A stretch of DNA of 43,560 bases from JALOAT01 sp041687015 (GCA_041687015.1 JAWLCT010000025.1:1-43560), one strand, 5' to 3'; shown: positions 33,437 through 41,573, numbered from the stretch's first letter. A program made the numbers and translations. The notes: generated from the sequence alone by a model not told the origin.

Positions 33437-33526
33437 CTACGGAGTACTCATGGCACGCAACAGCCCGCGCTGCCAGGCGGCGCGCGGTGCGCAGATACGT
33501 ACCATTCGTTGCAGTGCAATCACCAT
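33437..33526 (-). CDS. Candidate 29-residue leader peptide
   Basis: Minus-strand ATG at 33526 to a TAG at 33439-33437, between the 67-residue gene and the hairpin in front of the EamA gene. The peptide is Arg-rich (five of 29) and starts MVIALQRMVRIC. No clear ribosome-binding site was seen. A candidate promoter (TTGACG, 17-base spacer, GACACT; 33561-33533) lies ahead. This is speculative, listed because of its position. Confidence 0.2.
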   Translation of the reverse strand: MVIALQRMVRICAPRAAWQRGLLRAMSTP

Positions 33527-33588
33527 GGGCGGAGTGTCGATGAGCGGATGCCGTGCGTCAAGAGGAAACCCTGCCAGCGGCTTCCATC

Positions 33589-33792
33589 TCAGCCAATCAC
33601 CTTTATCCAGGCACTGTAGCCTTCCATGTTGCCGTTGCGGCCGTCCTCGTAACCCGCTTCGTAGCCGTCGGTGATGTACTGCTGCCCACGCGGGGGATTG
33701 TGCAGATAACCGCAGGCCCAGCCGTCGATGTATTGCCAATCCACACCGGCTTTCTCCATGGTGTCGATCATCTGATAGTAGGTGGTGTTCAT
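33589..33792 (-). CDS. Small Tyr/Gly-rich protein of unknown function (67 residues)
   Basis: 67 residues, ATG at 33792 with a CGGAGA site. It is rich in Tyr, Gly and Trp (MNTTYYQMIDTMEKAGVDW, YIDGWACGYLHNPPRG) and has one Cys. The second half has the repeat-like GYEAGYEDGRNGNMEGY. There is no signal peptide or transmembrane helix, so it is probably cytosolic. Its promoter region is unusually clear (TTGACA plus a dyad; see that entry). I do not recognise a family. The other strand and frames show only shadows. Confidence 0.75.
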   Translation of the reverse strand: MNTTYYQMIDTMEKAGVDWQYIDGWACGYLHNPPRGQQYITDGYEAGYEDGRNGNMEGYSAWIKVIG

Positions 33793-33836
33793 CGTTATCT
33801 CCGCGTTGCCAATCCAACGGAAAAAATAGACGACCT

Positions 33837-33866
33837 ATACCTTAGTGTTTTGGTATGGCTTGTCAA
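33837..33866 (-). promoter_or_regulatory. Promoter and dyad of the 67-residue gene
   Basis: Minus strand: perfect -35 TTGACA (33866-33861). A dyad ATACC-N10-GGTAT (33856-33837) follows, with TATAGG (33839-33834) or a nearby hexamer as -10, giving a spacer of 19-21 bases. A long spacer with a dyad inside is the layout of MerR-type regulated promoters, but no known regulator's consensus matches. Confidence 0.5.
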
Positions 33867-33988
33867 CCGGACGGCCTATGGGTGATCCGGGACGGGGGAC
33901 ACGGCACGTCCAGACGGCAAACGCCGAGACAGGCCGGAGCGATGAATCGCCCGAGGCGGGCGTGGGAAACGGAAGCCTAATCAGCGGC

Positions 33989-34168
33989 TCAGGACTTGCC
34001 GTGGTTCAGCGCGAGCAACGCGTTACGACGATGCTCAAGGAGGGATTCGAAGATCTGACGCGCGATCTGATCGTCGGCATTCGAACTGTCCGGGGGCAGC
34101 TTGGCCAGTTGTGCCTCGAAATGGTCGATGTCGGTCAGGATTTCGGATTCAGAAAGGGGGCGAAGCAT
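33989..34168 (-). CDS. Small helical protein of unknown function (59 residues)
   Basis: 59 codons, ATG at 34168, TGA at 33991-33989. A GGAAGG ribosome-binding site lies five bases ahead. The sequence MLRPLSESEILTDIDHFEAQ, then LAKLPPDSSNADDQ and IARQIFESLLEHRRNALLAL, is strongly helix-forming and balanced in charge, with no signal peptide or membrane segment. The good ribosome-binding site and helical heptad-like pattern support a real gene despite the short length. It is too short for most automatic gene calls. No homologue is known to me. Confidence 0.7.
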   Translation of the reverse strand: MLRPLSESEILTDIDHFEAQLAKLPPDSSNADDQIARQIFESLLEHRRNALLALNHGKS

Positions 34169-34277
34169 GGAAGCCTTCCGTGGCTTTATTGGTCATCCTC
34201 GGTGCGTACTTTGCCCCAAACCGACCGTCCCAGTCTGTAGGACTTTTCTGATTCCGGTGCAGGCGGGCGAAGACAAT

Positions 34278-35939
34278 TCACCGCGCCGCAGCCCGCTCGG
34301 TCCCGTCGCCGAGCGATGCCAGCAGGCTATGCAGGCGCTCGTCGCGCCCATACACATCGTCGCGGAAGTGCAGCTCGTTGAGTTCGTTCACCCAGGCGGT
34401 GAAATACACGAGATAGACAGGGACGGGTTCGGGCAGCGCCAGCTGTTGCGGCCGTCCCGACGCCACCGCCGCGGCAAATTGCGCCTCGTCGGCGCCCTGG
34501 CCAAACAAAAAGCCCGCAAGTCCTGCGGGGTCCTCCACGCGGATGCACCCGGAACTCAGCGCCAGACTCCGCGCACGGAACAGCCCGCGGTTGGGGGTGT
34601 CGTGGAGGTATATCGCCGGGGTCTCGGCCAGGATGAACTTGTAGCGACCCAGTGCGTTTTCCGGGCCCGGCTCCTGGCGCAGCGTATAGGGAAAACGGCG
34701 CGTTCCGTAACGGGCCCAGTTCAGTTTCGCGGGATCCACCTCGCGTCCCTGCCCACGCAGATCACTGAACACCTTGAGGCGCAGCCGCTTGAGCAGATCC
34801 GGATCGCGACTGAGCGCCGGGATCAGGTCCTCGCGCAACACCGTTTCCGGCACATACCAGTAGGGGTTGAGCACCACCGAGGTGACATGGGTGGCAAGCG
34901 TCGGCGTCTGACGCTGATCGCGCCCGATGATGACGCGCATTTCACGTATGGGAAGACCCGCCTCGTAGAGCGCCAGTTCGAAACCGGCCATGTTCACGGC
35001 GGCGTAACGGGCCGGTAATTCACGCGGCAGCCAACGCCAGCGTTCCATGTTCAGCACAATACGACGGATACGCTCCTGCACAGGCACGTTCAATGCCGCG
35101 CGCGTCCCCTCACCGACCACGCCGTCCGGTTCGAGTCCGTGCAATTGCTGGAAATGACGCACCACCTTGTCCAGTTCGTCATCGAACAGCAGTTCGTCCG
35201 CGACCACCTGATCGCGCAACATGCCGGTCATGACGAAGTGGGTGCGCAGAATGGGCACGCGCTTGTCGCGCACCCCCTTGACCAGACGCTTCTTGCCGGT
35301 TGGCAGCATGGGCCAACCACCGCGGCGCTCCACCGCCTTGTAGCGCGCGAGCGCCACGCGCAGGCGTCGATAGCCTTCGTGCGTCGGCGGCATGGCATCG
35401 AGCGTCTGCGCAACGCTGTGCCCGGCCAGGGACTTTTCCAATGCCGTTGGATAATCGAAGGCATCGAAGGGGATGTGCCACATGGGGTCCACGTCGCGTG
35501 GATGTACGCGGCCGTCGCGGGCCTCCCGCGCGAAGCTGAGGAACGCATCGGACAACAACACGTCCAGCCGCGCGAGTTGCACCACGTCTGCGGCATGCGC
35601 GACCAGGGCCTCGATGGCATCGGGGTGGTAGCGCGCCGGATCGAGACCCTCGATCCAGGCCCGTCGCAGCCGCTCCAGCACATCGGCGGTCTGTAGCGCC
35701 ACGCCGCTGGTATCGATCCAGGCCGGTGCGTAATCGCGTTCCCGGTAGAAACGCTGCACGTCGGCAGCGCTGTGCAACGTTTCACCATCCACCCCCGCAG
35801 TGGGTGCCACCGCCACCATCAGGCGCAGCACGTCGCTGACCTCGCCCAAGGTGCGCCCATCGATGGGCCAGCGCAGTTCGGCCAGGGCGGGGCCGTGGCT
35901 CAGCGCCAGCAATACGAACACCCACAGCAGCCGTTTCAC
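34278..35939 (-). CDS. L,D-transpeptidase, LdtD/YcbB type
   Basis: 553 residues starting at a GTG (35939) that overlaps the thioredoxin stop by four bases (GTGA). Signal peptide (about 1-21, VKRLLWVFVLLALSHGPALA); N-terminal scaffold domain; a peptidoglycan-binding-like domain (about 240-305, LLFDDELDKVVRHFQQLHGLEPDG); and a YkuD catalytic domain with H446 (IYLHDTPNRGLF) and nucleophile C465 (SSGCIRVED). It forms 3-3 cross-links in the periplasmic cell wall and resists most beta-lactams. It is larger than classical LdtA-C enzymes but normal for the LdtD group. It is translationally coupled to the upstream thioredoxin. Confidence 0.94.
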   Translation of the reverse strand: MKRLLWVFVLLALSHGPALAELRWPIDGRTLGEVSDVLRLMVAVAPTAGVDGETLHSAADVQRFYRERDYAPAWIDTSGVALQTADVLERLRRAWIEGLDPARYHPDAIEALVAHAADVVQLARLDVLLSDAFLSFAREARDGRVHPRDVDPMWHIPFDAFDYPTALEKSLAGHSVAQTLDAMPPTHEGYRRLRVALARYKAVERRGGWPMLPTGKKRLVKGVRDKRVPILRTHFVMTGMLRDQVVADELLFDDELDKVVRHFQQLHGLEPDGVVGEGTRAALNVPVQERIRRIVLNMERWRWLPRELPARYAAVNMAGFELALYEAGLPIREMRVIIGRDQRQTPTLATHVTSVVLNPYWYVPETVLREDLIPALSRDPDLLKRLRLKVFSDLRGQGREVDPAKLNWARYGTRRFPYTLRQEPGPENALGRYKFILAETPAIYLHDTPNRGLFRARSLALSSGCIRVEDPAGLAGFLFGQGADEAQFAAAVASGRPQQLALPEPVPVYLVYFTAWVNELNELHFRDDVYGRDERLHSLLASLGDGTERAAAR

Positions 35940-36280
35940 GGACTCGCCTCGCCGAACAACAACGTGTACGGGCGCGCGATTTCCTGCGCCAGCGCTGCCG
36001 GCGCAAACGCTCCCGCCTTGCGCACCCATTCCTTGCCCTCGAAGTACACCACAACCACCGGCACCGTGAACACGCCCTGACGGGCGGCGAGCGCCGGCGC
36101 CAGTTCGATGTCCACCCGGGCAAGCGCAAGGTGCGCGAACTGCTCGTCGCACAGGGCGACGAGCTTCGGCCAGAGCGCATGACACACGCCGCAATCCGCA
36201 CTGCCGAAGTACACGGCAGCGGCGGGGTGCGCGCGCAAGAAGGCATCGAAAGCCGCGGGAGTATCCAGGTCGTTGATCAT
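35936..36280 (-). CDS. Thioredoxin-fold protein
   Basis: 114 residues with the active-site motif ADCGVC (C30/C33, CGVC), central strands RVDIELAPALAARQGVF, and a cis-Pro VFTVPVVVVYFEG. There is no signal peptide, so the protein is cytosolic. It follows thioredoxin proportions (about 105-115 residues) though the CGVC motif is unlike the common CGPC. Its stop overlaps the start of the L,D-transpeptidase gene (GTGA), an odd pairing of a cytosolic thioredoxin with a periplasmic cell-wall enzyme. Confidence 0.88.
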   Translation of the reverse strand: MINDLDTPAAFDAFLRAHPAAAVYFGSADCGVCHALWPKLVALCDEQFAHLALARVDIELAPALAARQGVFTVPVVVVYFEGKEWVRKAGAFAPAALAQEIARPYTLLFGEASP

Positions 36281-36482
36281 GACTGACCTTTGCGAGAACG
36301 GAGGATTATTCAGGAGGCGTCAACGCCCGGTCAACGCAACCCTGTCGCATCGTCCTGCCCGTGGGCCGTCGTCCGCCGCTGGTGGCCGCCATGTGCCATC
36401 CCGTTAGACCCGCTTGAGGGTAGCCTCCGGTGGGCGCACCGACCACACTCCCGCGCGCAAATTGTGGAAATTACAGCGTTTT

Positions 36483-36511
36483 TTGACGGAACCGGTGGCT
36501 GCCGCGATAAT
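36483..36511 (+). promoter_or_regulatory. Sigma70-like promoter of the MbcA-like gene
   Basis: -35 TTGACG (36483-36488), 17-base spacer, -10 GATAAT (36506-36511), 32 bases ahead of the start codon at 36544. Both boxes match the consensus at five of six positions. Confidence 0.75.
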
Positions 36512-36543
36512 TGCTGAAACCGGAAGTCAGAGGTAGCGCAGTG

Positions 36544-36927
36544 ATGGCAGTCGATCTGAACGAAGAAGAGCGTGGCCGTCTCGCGCAGCTGGTGATGAAC
36601 ATCTTCGAGGAGTGGCGGCTGGAAACGGACGAGCAGAAGAACCTGCTCGGCCTGGGCGACCAGGAAAGCGGTCGCAGCCTGACGCGGTTCCGCCACGGCA
36701 CGCCGCTGCCGGACGAAGAAGACGTTATCGAACGCGCGCGACACGTCCTTGGTATCCAGCACTCATTGCAGCGCGTGTATCCGCTCAATGCACAAATGCC
36801 GCAGTTCTGGATCTACCACCGAAACAAGGCACTCAAGGGATTCCCCCTGCAGATCATGTTGGAGGAAGGACTCCCGGGCATGCACCGGGTCTGGCGCCAC
36901 CTGGATTGCACGCTCAACTGGGTGTAG
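36544..36927 (+). CDS. Xre/MbcA/ParS-type toxin-binding domain protein, apparently solitary
   Basis: 127 residues from the ATG at 36544 (AGAGGTAG ribosome-binding site upstream). The sequence EEERGRLAQLVMNIFEEWRLETDEQ plus LLGLGDQESGRSLTRFRHG resembles the DUF2384 domain of MbcA/ParS antitoxins. The C-terminal WIYHRNKALKGFPLQIMLEEGLPGMHRV is the usual second part. There is no obvious helix-turn-helix in front and no RES-domain toxin beside it: the neighbours are a thioredoxin gene (minus) and a SPOR gene (minus). So it is probably an orphan regulator rather than half of a toxin-antitoxin pair. Confidence 0.75.
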   Translation: MAVDLNEEERGRLAQLVMNIFEEWRLETDEQKNLLGLGDQESGRSLTRFRHGTPLPDEEDVIERARHVLGIQHSLQRVYPLNAQMPQFWIYHRNKALKGFPLQIMLEEGLPGMHRVWRHLDCTLNWV

Positions 36928-36967
36928 TCGTCATGGGGGCCACCCGGGTGGGCGGCTCCCGTGTGTC

Positions 36968-38035
36968 TCACGGCTTGGCGATCCAGGCCTTGCCGTAACC
37001 CGCTTTCTTCGCCTCGCCCGCCACATAGGCCCGAGCCGCCTCGGCACTGCTGAAGCCGCCCACAGCGACCCGGTACCAGGTCCGTCCGTCGCTCTCCGCG
37101 GCCACCACCTGGGCGTCCATCCCCTTGGCAAGCGCGCGCTTCAGGGCAGTCTCGGCACCTGCGCGTTCCCTGAACGACACCAGGTTCACCAGCCAGGTGT
37201 CCGGATTCGGCGCAGGCGGGGCTTCCACCTTAACCTCGACAGCCGCAGGCGGAGCAGTTTCGGTCTTGGGCGCCACCGGTTCGGCGGCCGCCTGCGCTGC
37301 GGTTTCGTCGGATGCCGCGCCGGTGGTTTCCGCCGGCGCGGCAGGCGCGGGGTCGGGCGCCGGGGCGAGCCTCGCCTCCAGGGATTCGAGCGCCAATTGC
37401 AGGTCGTCGATGCGCTTGCTCACTGCCTGCAGGTCACGCTCGGGCGCCTGCGCCGCTGCCGCGAGGGCCGCCACCCGCTTTTTCAGCCCGGCGATCTCGC
37501 CGTCTGCGGCCATGGCGGCAGGATCCGCCGCGGCGCCCGTGCCGCCGCTGAAGGTCGCCCAGCCCGCGCCGATGGCCACCAGCAATGCAACGGCGCTCAT
37601 GCTGAAGCTGGCGACGGTCAGGGGGGCGGGACGCGGGGCAGTACTCATGGATGAACTCGCTTTCGTGGCAGGGGCCTGGGCCGTTGCATCGCCGTCGGCG
37701 GGGCGGTCATTGTCCGGGCCTGCGGTTTTGGCGCCGGTGACCTCCAGGTTGAAATCGTCGTCCTTGAGCAGACCGTGCACCAGCGCCTCCACGTGTTCGG
37801 GGGCACTGAAGTCCGCCACGGTCGGCTCCTGTCGTGGTGCCTTGAGGTCGGGTTCGTGTTTTTCAGCCGCGGCTTCGGGATCCTTCTCGAAGGCATCGAG
37901 GAAGGCCTCGAGGTCCTCGAGATCCTCCTCAGGCGCACCCTTGGCGCGCGCCTTGTCGGCCGCGTCACTGAATTGGGTTTCGGAATTGAACCCGGATGCG
38001 TCATCCGCGCCCGGCCTGTCCTGATCGTTAGCCAT
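36968..38035 (-). CDS. SPOR-domain protein with a single membrane helix
   Basis: 355 residues from the ATG at 38035, with a GAGGAAG site. Layout: an acidic cytosolic N-terminal region (about 1-140, many Asp/Glu), one transmembrane helix (about 145-165), a short coiled coil (about 178-225, LKKRVAALAAAAQAPERDLQ), an Ala/Pro-rich linker, then a C-terminal SPOR domain (about 278-355, TWLVNLVSFRERAGAETALKRAL to the GYGKAWIAKP end). SPOR domains bind denuded peptidoglycan at the septum, so it probably localises to the division site. Which partner it recruits is unknown. Confidence 0.9.
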   Translation of the reverse strand: MANDQDRPGADDASGFNSETQFSDAADKARAKGAPEEDLEDLEAFLDAFEKDPEAAAEKHEPDLKAPRQEPTVADFSAPEHVEALVHGLLKDDDFNLEVTGAKTAGPDNDRPADGDATAQAPATKASSSMSTAPRPAPLTVASFSMSAVALLVAIGAGWATFSGGTGAAADPAAMAADGEIAGLKKRVAALAAAAQAPERDLQAVSKRIDDLQLALESLEARLAPAPDPAPAAPAETTGAASDETAAQAAAEPVAPKTETAPPAAVEVKVEAPPAPNPDTWLVNLVSFRERAGAETALKRALAKGMDAQVVAAESDGRTWYRVAVGGFSSAEAARAYVAGEAKKAGYGKAWIAKP

Positions 38036-38119
38036 GCATCTTCCTCGCAAAAAAGCGACGGCAATCCTCCCCCGCACACCCGAGGAAGCGTAGCAACTTC
38101 CCTGCCTCGCGCCAAACCG

Positions 38120-38515
38120 CTATTTAGATGAAAGTTGGAGACAAATCGAGTTAATACAGTAGCGTTTACCTGTAGGCGGCGGGCCGTCGTCGAACACGTG
38201 GCCCAGATGGGCGCCACAGGTGCCGCACATCACCTCGACCCGGTGCATGCCGTAGCTGAAGTCATCGGCGGTGACCACCGCCTGCGCATCGACCGGTTCC
38301 GTGTAGCTGGGCCAGCCCGTTCCCGACTCGAATTTCTGCTCGGCGCGGAACAGCGGTGCGTCGCAACACACGCAATGGTAGATACCCGGGGCGTGGCTAC
38401 CGCAATAGGCCCCGGAGAAGGGAGGCTCGGTGCCGCGTTTGCGACACACGGAAAACTGTTCGGGCGTGAGCTGCGCCCGCCATTCTTCGTCGCTTTTGTG
38501 GACCTTGAATTCCAT
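38120..38515 (-). CDS. msrB: Peptide-methionine (R)-S-oxide reductase MsrB
   Basis: 131-residue enzyme that reduces methionine R-sulfoxide in proteins. The conserved core GTEPPFSGAYCGSHAPGIYHC, ESGTGWPSYTEP and RVEVMCGTCGAHLGHVF is intact. The catalytic Cys120 lies in KRYCINSICL, and the zinc site is C48, C51, C97 and C100. There is no signal peptide, so the enzyme is cytosolic. It is divergent from the acidic-tail gene, 123 bases between starts. Confidence 0.97.
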   Translation of the reverse strand: MEFKVHKSDEEWRAQLTPEQFSVCRKRGTEPPFSGAYCGSHAPGIYHCVCCDAPLFRAEQKFESGTGWPSYTEPVDAQAVVTADDFSYGMHRVEVMCGTCGAHLGHVFDDGPPPTGKRYCINSICLQLSSK

Positions 38516-38638
38516 GAGTGCTCCTTTCCTGCTTTATAGTCGGCCGGCGCTTGAAACGAAAGCCGCAGTTTTACCATGCATTGCGCCGTTGCCAGGGCAG
38601 GTTTATCTTCGGCCCGGAACCCTCCTCAGGAGCATGCC

Positions 38639-39061
38639 ATGGCGATCATCCGGGACAACGAGGTCTACGAACAGCGGCAGTTAGAGCTGTTACGCGACAT
38701 TCTCCTGGCGGTAAAGGACGAACTGGAGAACGCGGATCTGGATTTTGACCAGGTGGCGGAGCTCACCGGTCGTATCGGCTTCGCCGTCGCCTCCACACTG
38801 GACGGCGAGGGCGGCTCGGCACGGCCACGTCTTGCCTTCAGCGCAAGCGGGGCGCAGCCCGACGACCTCATCGTCAACGACCGCGGTTCATACCTGCGCG
38901 AACTGGTATACAGCCTTTTCGCACACATTTTCGACGTCATTGAGGAAGAAGAAGACGACGAGGACGACATGGAGTACGAGGACTACGCATCGGACGACGA
39001 CGAGATGGACGATGACTACGGGGATGAAGATGATGACGAGCCCCCCGGCCGCATCCATTGA
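38639..39061 (+). CDS. Small protein with a highly acidic C-terminal tail, unknown function
   Basis: 140 residues from the ATG at 38639, with an AGGAG site. The first 100 residues look like a normal small helical/strand domain (ELLRDILLAVKDELENADLD, LVYSLFAHIFDVI). The last 40 contain 25 Asp/Glu. Such tails bind cations or basic DNA-binding proteins (they mimic DNA), or keep a protein soluble; no known family is recognised. It stands divergent from msrB and is followed by the convergent GATase gene, with a 15-base gap. Confidence 0.8.
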   Translation: MAIIRDNEVYEQRQLELLRDILLAVKDELENADLDFDQVAELTGRIGFAVASTLDGEGGSARPRLAFSASGAQPDDLIVNDRGSYLRELVYSLFAHIFDVIEEEEDDEDDMEYEDYASDDDEMDDDYGDEDDDEPPGRIH

Positions 39062-39076
39062 AAATCGCCGGCTGGT

Positions 39077-39811
39077 TCAGTCCGCCTTTTCATCCAACAG
39101 ACCGGCCCAATGCGCAAAGCGGCGCAACAGGCTGTTGGCCTCGGGCGACGGTCGTGTGCCGGCAAGGATCCGCGTCGCATGCTTCGCTTCCTCCGCGAGC
39201 CGCGTGGCGTAATGCCCCACGTAGGCGCGCACGACGGTGTCACTGAATTCGGGATGAAACTGTAGTCCCACCGCCCGGTTGGCCATGGCACAGGCCTGGT
39301 GAGGGTCCAGGTCGCTGGCGGCAAGTACCTGTGCACCGGGCGGCGGCACCCGCACCGATTGGCGATGACTCACCTGCGCGGGAAACTCCGCCGGCATGCC
39401 GGCAAACAGCGGGTGGGTCTGCGCCGGGGACGTGAGCGTGATGGTCACCGTGCCCACCTCCACGCCACGGGGGTTGTAGTCCACCTCGCCCCCCAAGGCC
39501 TGCGCCAGTAGTTGGTGACCAAAGCAGATGCCGAGCACCGGCACGTCCGCGGCCACCCCATCGCGCAGCCAGGCCTCGGTGGCGAGCATCCAGGGCAGGC
39601 GTTCCGTCACCATGGCGCCCGACCCGGTGATGACCACCGCGGCCACCGTATCCAGCGGCGGGAGCGCGGCGCCTTCCGGCACGGCGATGATGTTCAGCTG
39701 CTCCGCCGTGAGCCCCATGCCCGCGGCGATCCAGTCTTCGTAATCACCTGCCACGCCCGCCAGCGCCGGGAGTTTTTCACCGGCCTTGATGATGCAGACC
39801 TGCTTCGTCAT
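39077..39811 (-). CDS. Class I glutamine amidotransferase (GuaA-N-like)
   Basis: 244 residues from the ATG at 39811, with an AGGAGG site. Type I GATase domain: nucleophile C96 in LGICFGHQLLAQALGG, catalytic His in GLQFHPEFSD, then Glu two residues later (HPE). It belongs to the YfeJ-like stand-alone group, similar to GMP synthase amidotransferase domains; the acceptor substrate is not known. The open frame extends five codons upstream but the start given has the better ribosome-binding site. It follows DUF924 by 11 bases, so they are one operon. Confidence 0.9.
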   Translation of the reverse strand: MTKQVCIIKAGEKLPALAGVAGDYEDWIAAGMGLTAEQLNIIAVPEGAALPPLDTVAAVVITGSGAMVTERLPWMLATEAWLRDGVAADVPVLGICFGHQLLAQALGGEVDYNPRGVEVGTVTITLTSPAQTHPLFAGMPAEFPAQVSHRQSVRVPPPGAQVLAASDLDPHQACAMANRAVGLQFHPEFSDTVVRAYVGHYATRLAEEAKHATRILAGTRPSPEANSLLRRFAHWAGLLDEKAD

Positions 39812-39822
39812 GGCCTCCTGCC

Positions 39823-40365
39823 TCAACCCTTGAAAGCCTCGTCGGAGGCAAGATACGCCAATTCGTCCGGCGTGCTGGTGCGACCAAGCGCGGCATTGCG
39901 ATGGGGAAAGCGCCCGAAGCGGCGGATCAGTTCACGGTGATGCCGTGCCCAATGCAGAGACTCTGCTAGTCCCAACGCCTCGTACAGCGCCACCGAAGCC
40001 TCCTGGTCTTGCAGGGATTCGCTGTGCATGAGCGGCAGGTAAAGAAAAGCTCGCTGTTCCGGTGCGAGCGAGCCGTCCCACCCGTTCGCCAGTGCGCGCC
40101 GGGTCACCGCACGGGCCTGCGCCTCCGTGGCGAAGGCGTCGGCACGGCCGCGAAACAGGTGCAAGGGAAACTGGTCGAGGACGATCACCAGGGCGAGTGC
40201 ACCTTGCGGTGTTGCGGCCCAGCCATCCAGGTCCCCACGTGCCGCAGCCTGCCAGACATCCAGAAAGCGCTCCGCCACTTCGCGGTCGAACGCCGGCGTG
40301 GAGGCAAACCAGCACGGTCGGGCCTCATCGGAAAACCAGAACTCGAGAATGGCGTCGGGTGCCAT
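39823..40365 (-). CDS. DUF924 family protein
   Basis: 180 residues from the ATG at 40365 (MAPDAILEFWFSDE), matching the usual DUF924 start; upstream in-frame codons (to 40446) are not conserved. Conserved core: RGDLDGWAATPQGALALVIVLDQFPLHLFRG, then FLYLPLMHSESLQDQE and RFGRFPHRNAALGR. DUF924 has a tetratricopeptide-like all-helical fold; its function is unknown. It is co-transcribed with the downstream GATase. Confidence 0.92.
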   Translation of the reverse strand: MAPDAILEFWFSDEARPCWFASTPAFDREVAERFLDVWQAAARGDLDGWAATPQGALALVIVLDQFPLHLFRGRADAFATEAQARAVTRRALANGWDGSLAPEQRAFLYLPLMHSESLQDQEASVALYEALGLAESLHWARHHRELIRRFGRFPHRNAALGRTSTPDELAYLASDEAFKG

Positions 40366-40461
40366 GGCGATCGGTGTGGGTTGTCTGAATAGACTAGCCA
40401 AGGCACCACACGCAGGGTCGACACGGCCGGGTTTGACGCTCGCCAAGTCCGGTTGGGTGCT

Positions 40462-41376
40462 TCATTCGATGCGCGTATACGCCGGCTCGGAGGGGCTGAC
40501 CGCCGCCGTCATGGACCTGAGCGTCCCGGCAAACCCCCATTCCAGCAGTTGCGTGGCAGCATTGAGTCGCGTACGGCCGGTCGGCGCGCCGAGCACCACG
40601 GCGAGCAGTTGGCGCTCCTCCCGTGCGGCGGTGGCCACCACGGAGAACCCGGCACCGCGCGGGTGATAGCCGGTCTTGAAACCGTTGGCGCCTTCGAAGC
40701 CTTGCAGGAAGCGATGGTTGGTGTTGGTGAGCATGAACGCGCCGTCGCGCACATAGTCGAGGCGGGTCGCCGCCCATTCGCGTACCTGCGGGAATCGCAT
40801 CAGTGCGCGCGCAAGAATGGCCAGGTCGTGCGCGGTGGTGTAGTTCGCCTGCTGGCCCTTGCGCCGGTTGGGCGGCAGGCCGTGGGCATTGGCAAAGCGC
40901 GTGTTGCGCATGCCCAGTTGTTGCGCCCGCGCGTTCATGAGCAGCACAAAATTTTCCTGGGACCCGCTGATGTGTTCGGCCAGCGCGAACGCCGCATCGT
41001 TCGCCGAAGCGATCACCACGGACTTGAGCAGATCCCGCACCGGGAAGACTTCGCGGTGCTTGAGATAGATCTGGTGGCCGCCGATGCGGCTCGCCGCCGC
41101 AGAGACCGTGTAGGTGTCGTCGAGACGCATCTCGCCACGTTCGATGCTCTCCATGGCGAGCAATGCCACCATCATCTTCACCAGCGAAGCGGGATCGGCA
41201 CGCTCGTGTTCACGATGGGCATAAAGCACCTGTCCGTTGGAGAGATCCATCACCAGGGTGGCACGGACCTGTTCCGCCACGCGGGCCGGGTCGGCCGCAG
41301 CGGCGATGCCCGAGAGCAACGACAGGAACAACAGCGCAGCGCTGCGCCAAGGGCGATGAAGGAGCGACATAAGCAT
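40462..41376 (-). CDS. D-alanyl-D-alanine carboxypeptidase/endopeptidase (PbpG/DacA type)
   Basis: 304 residues from the ATG at 41376; a second ATG (41370) is equally possible. The signal peptide is about residues 11-28 (AALLFLSLLSGIAAAADP). Penicillin-binding motifs: SLVK (S64/K67), SAND (S124/N126) and KTG (K234-G236, NGFKTGYHPRG). The length and lack of a C-terminal DacA domain fit the PBP7/PbpG-like endopeptidases. It trims or cuts peptidoglycan stems in the periplasm, alongside the L,D-transpeptidase and NlpC/P60 genes nearby. Confidence 0.92.
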   Translation of the reverse strand: MLMSLLHRPWRSAALLFLSLLSGIAAAADPARVAEQVRATLVMDLSNGQVLYAHREHERADPASLVKMMVALLAMESIERGEMRLDDTYTVSAAASRIGGHQIYLKHREVFPVRDLLKSVVIASANDAAFALAEHISGSQENFVLLMNARAQQLGMRNTRFANAHGLPPNRRKGQQANYTTAHDLAILARALMRFPQVREWAATRLDYVRDGAFMLTNTNHRFLQGFEGANGFKTGYHPRGAGFSVVATAAREERQLLAVVLGAPTGRTRLNAATQLLEWGFAGTLRSMTAAVSPSEPAYTRIE

Positions 41377-41573
41377 GATCGGGTGCCGGTGGAACACGAG
41401 CGCGCGGTCACGGGAACCGCAGCAAGACGCCGGCCAATTTAACACATAAGGCGCCAAGGTTTGCGCAACCGCCCCATTCTGCGGACAAGGGAGCGGCCCC
41501 AGACCGCTCCCGATCTGGTCGGTCGGGCTGTGCCATGCTTTTGGAACAACAGCCGGCCATCAGGGGGACCGCC

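Noticed and set aside
36544..38035. Toxin-antitoxin module at the MbcA-like gene
   Set aside because: The neighbouring genes are a thioredoxin and a SPOR protein with no toxin-like domain.
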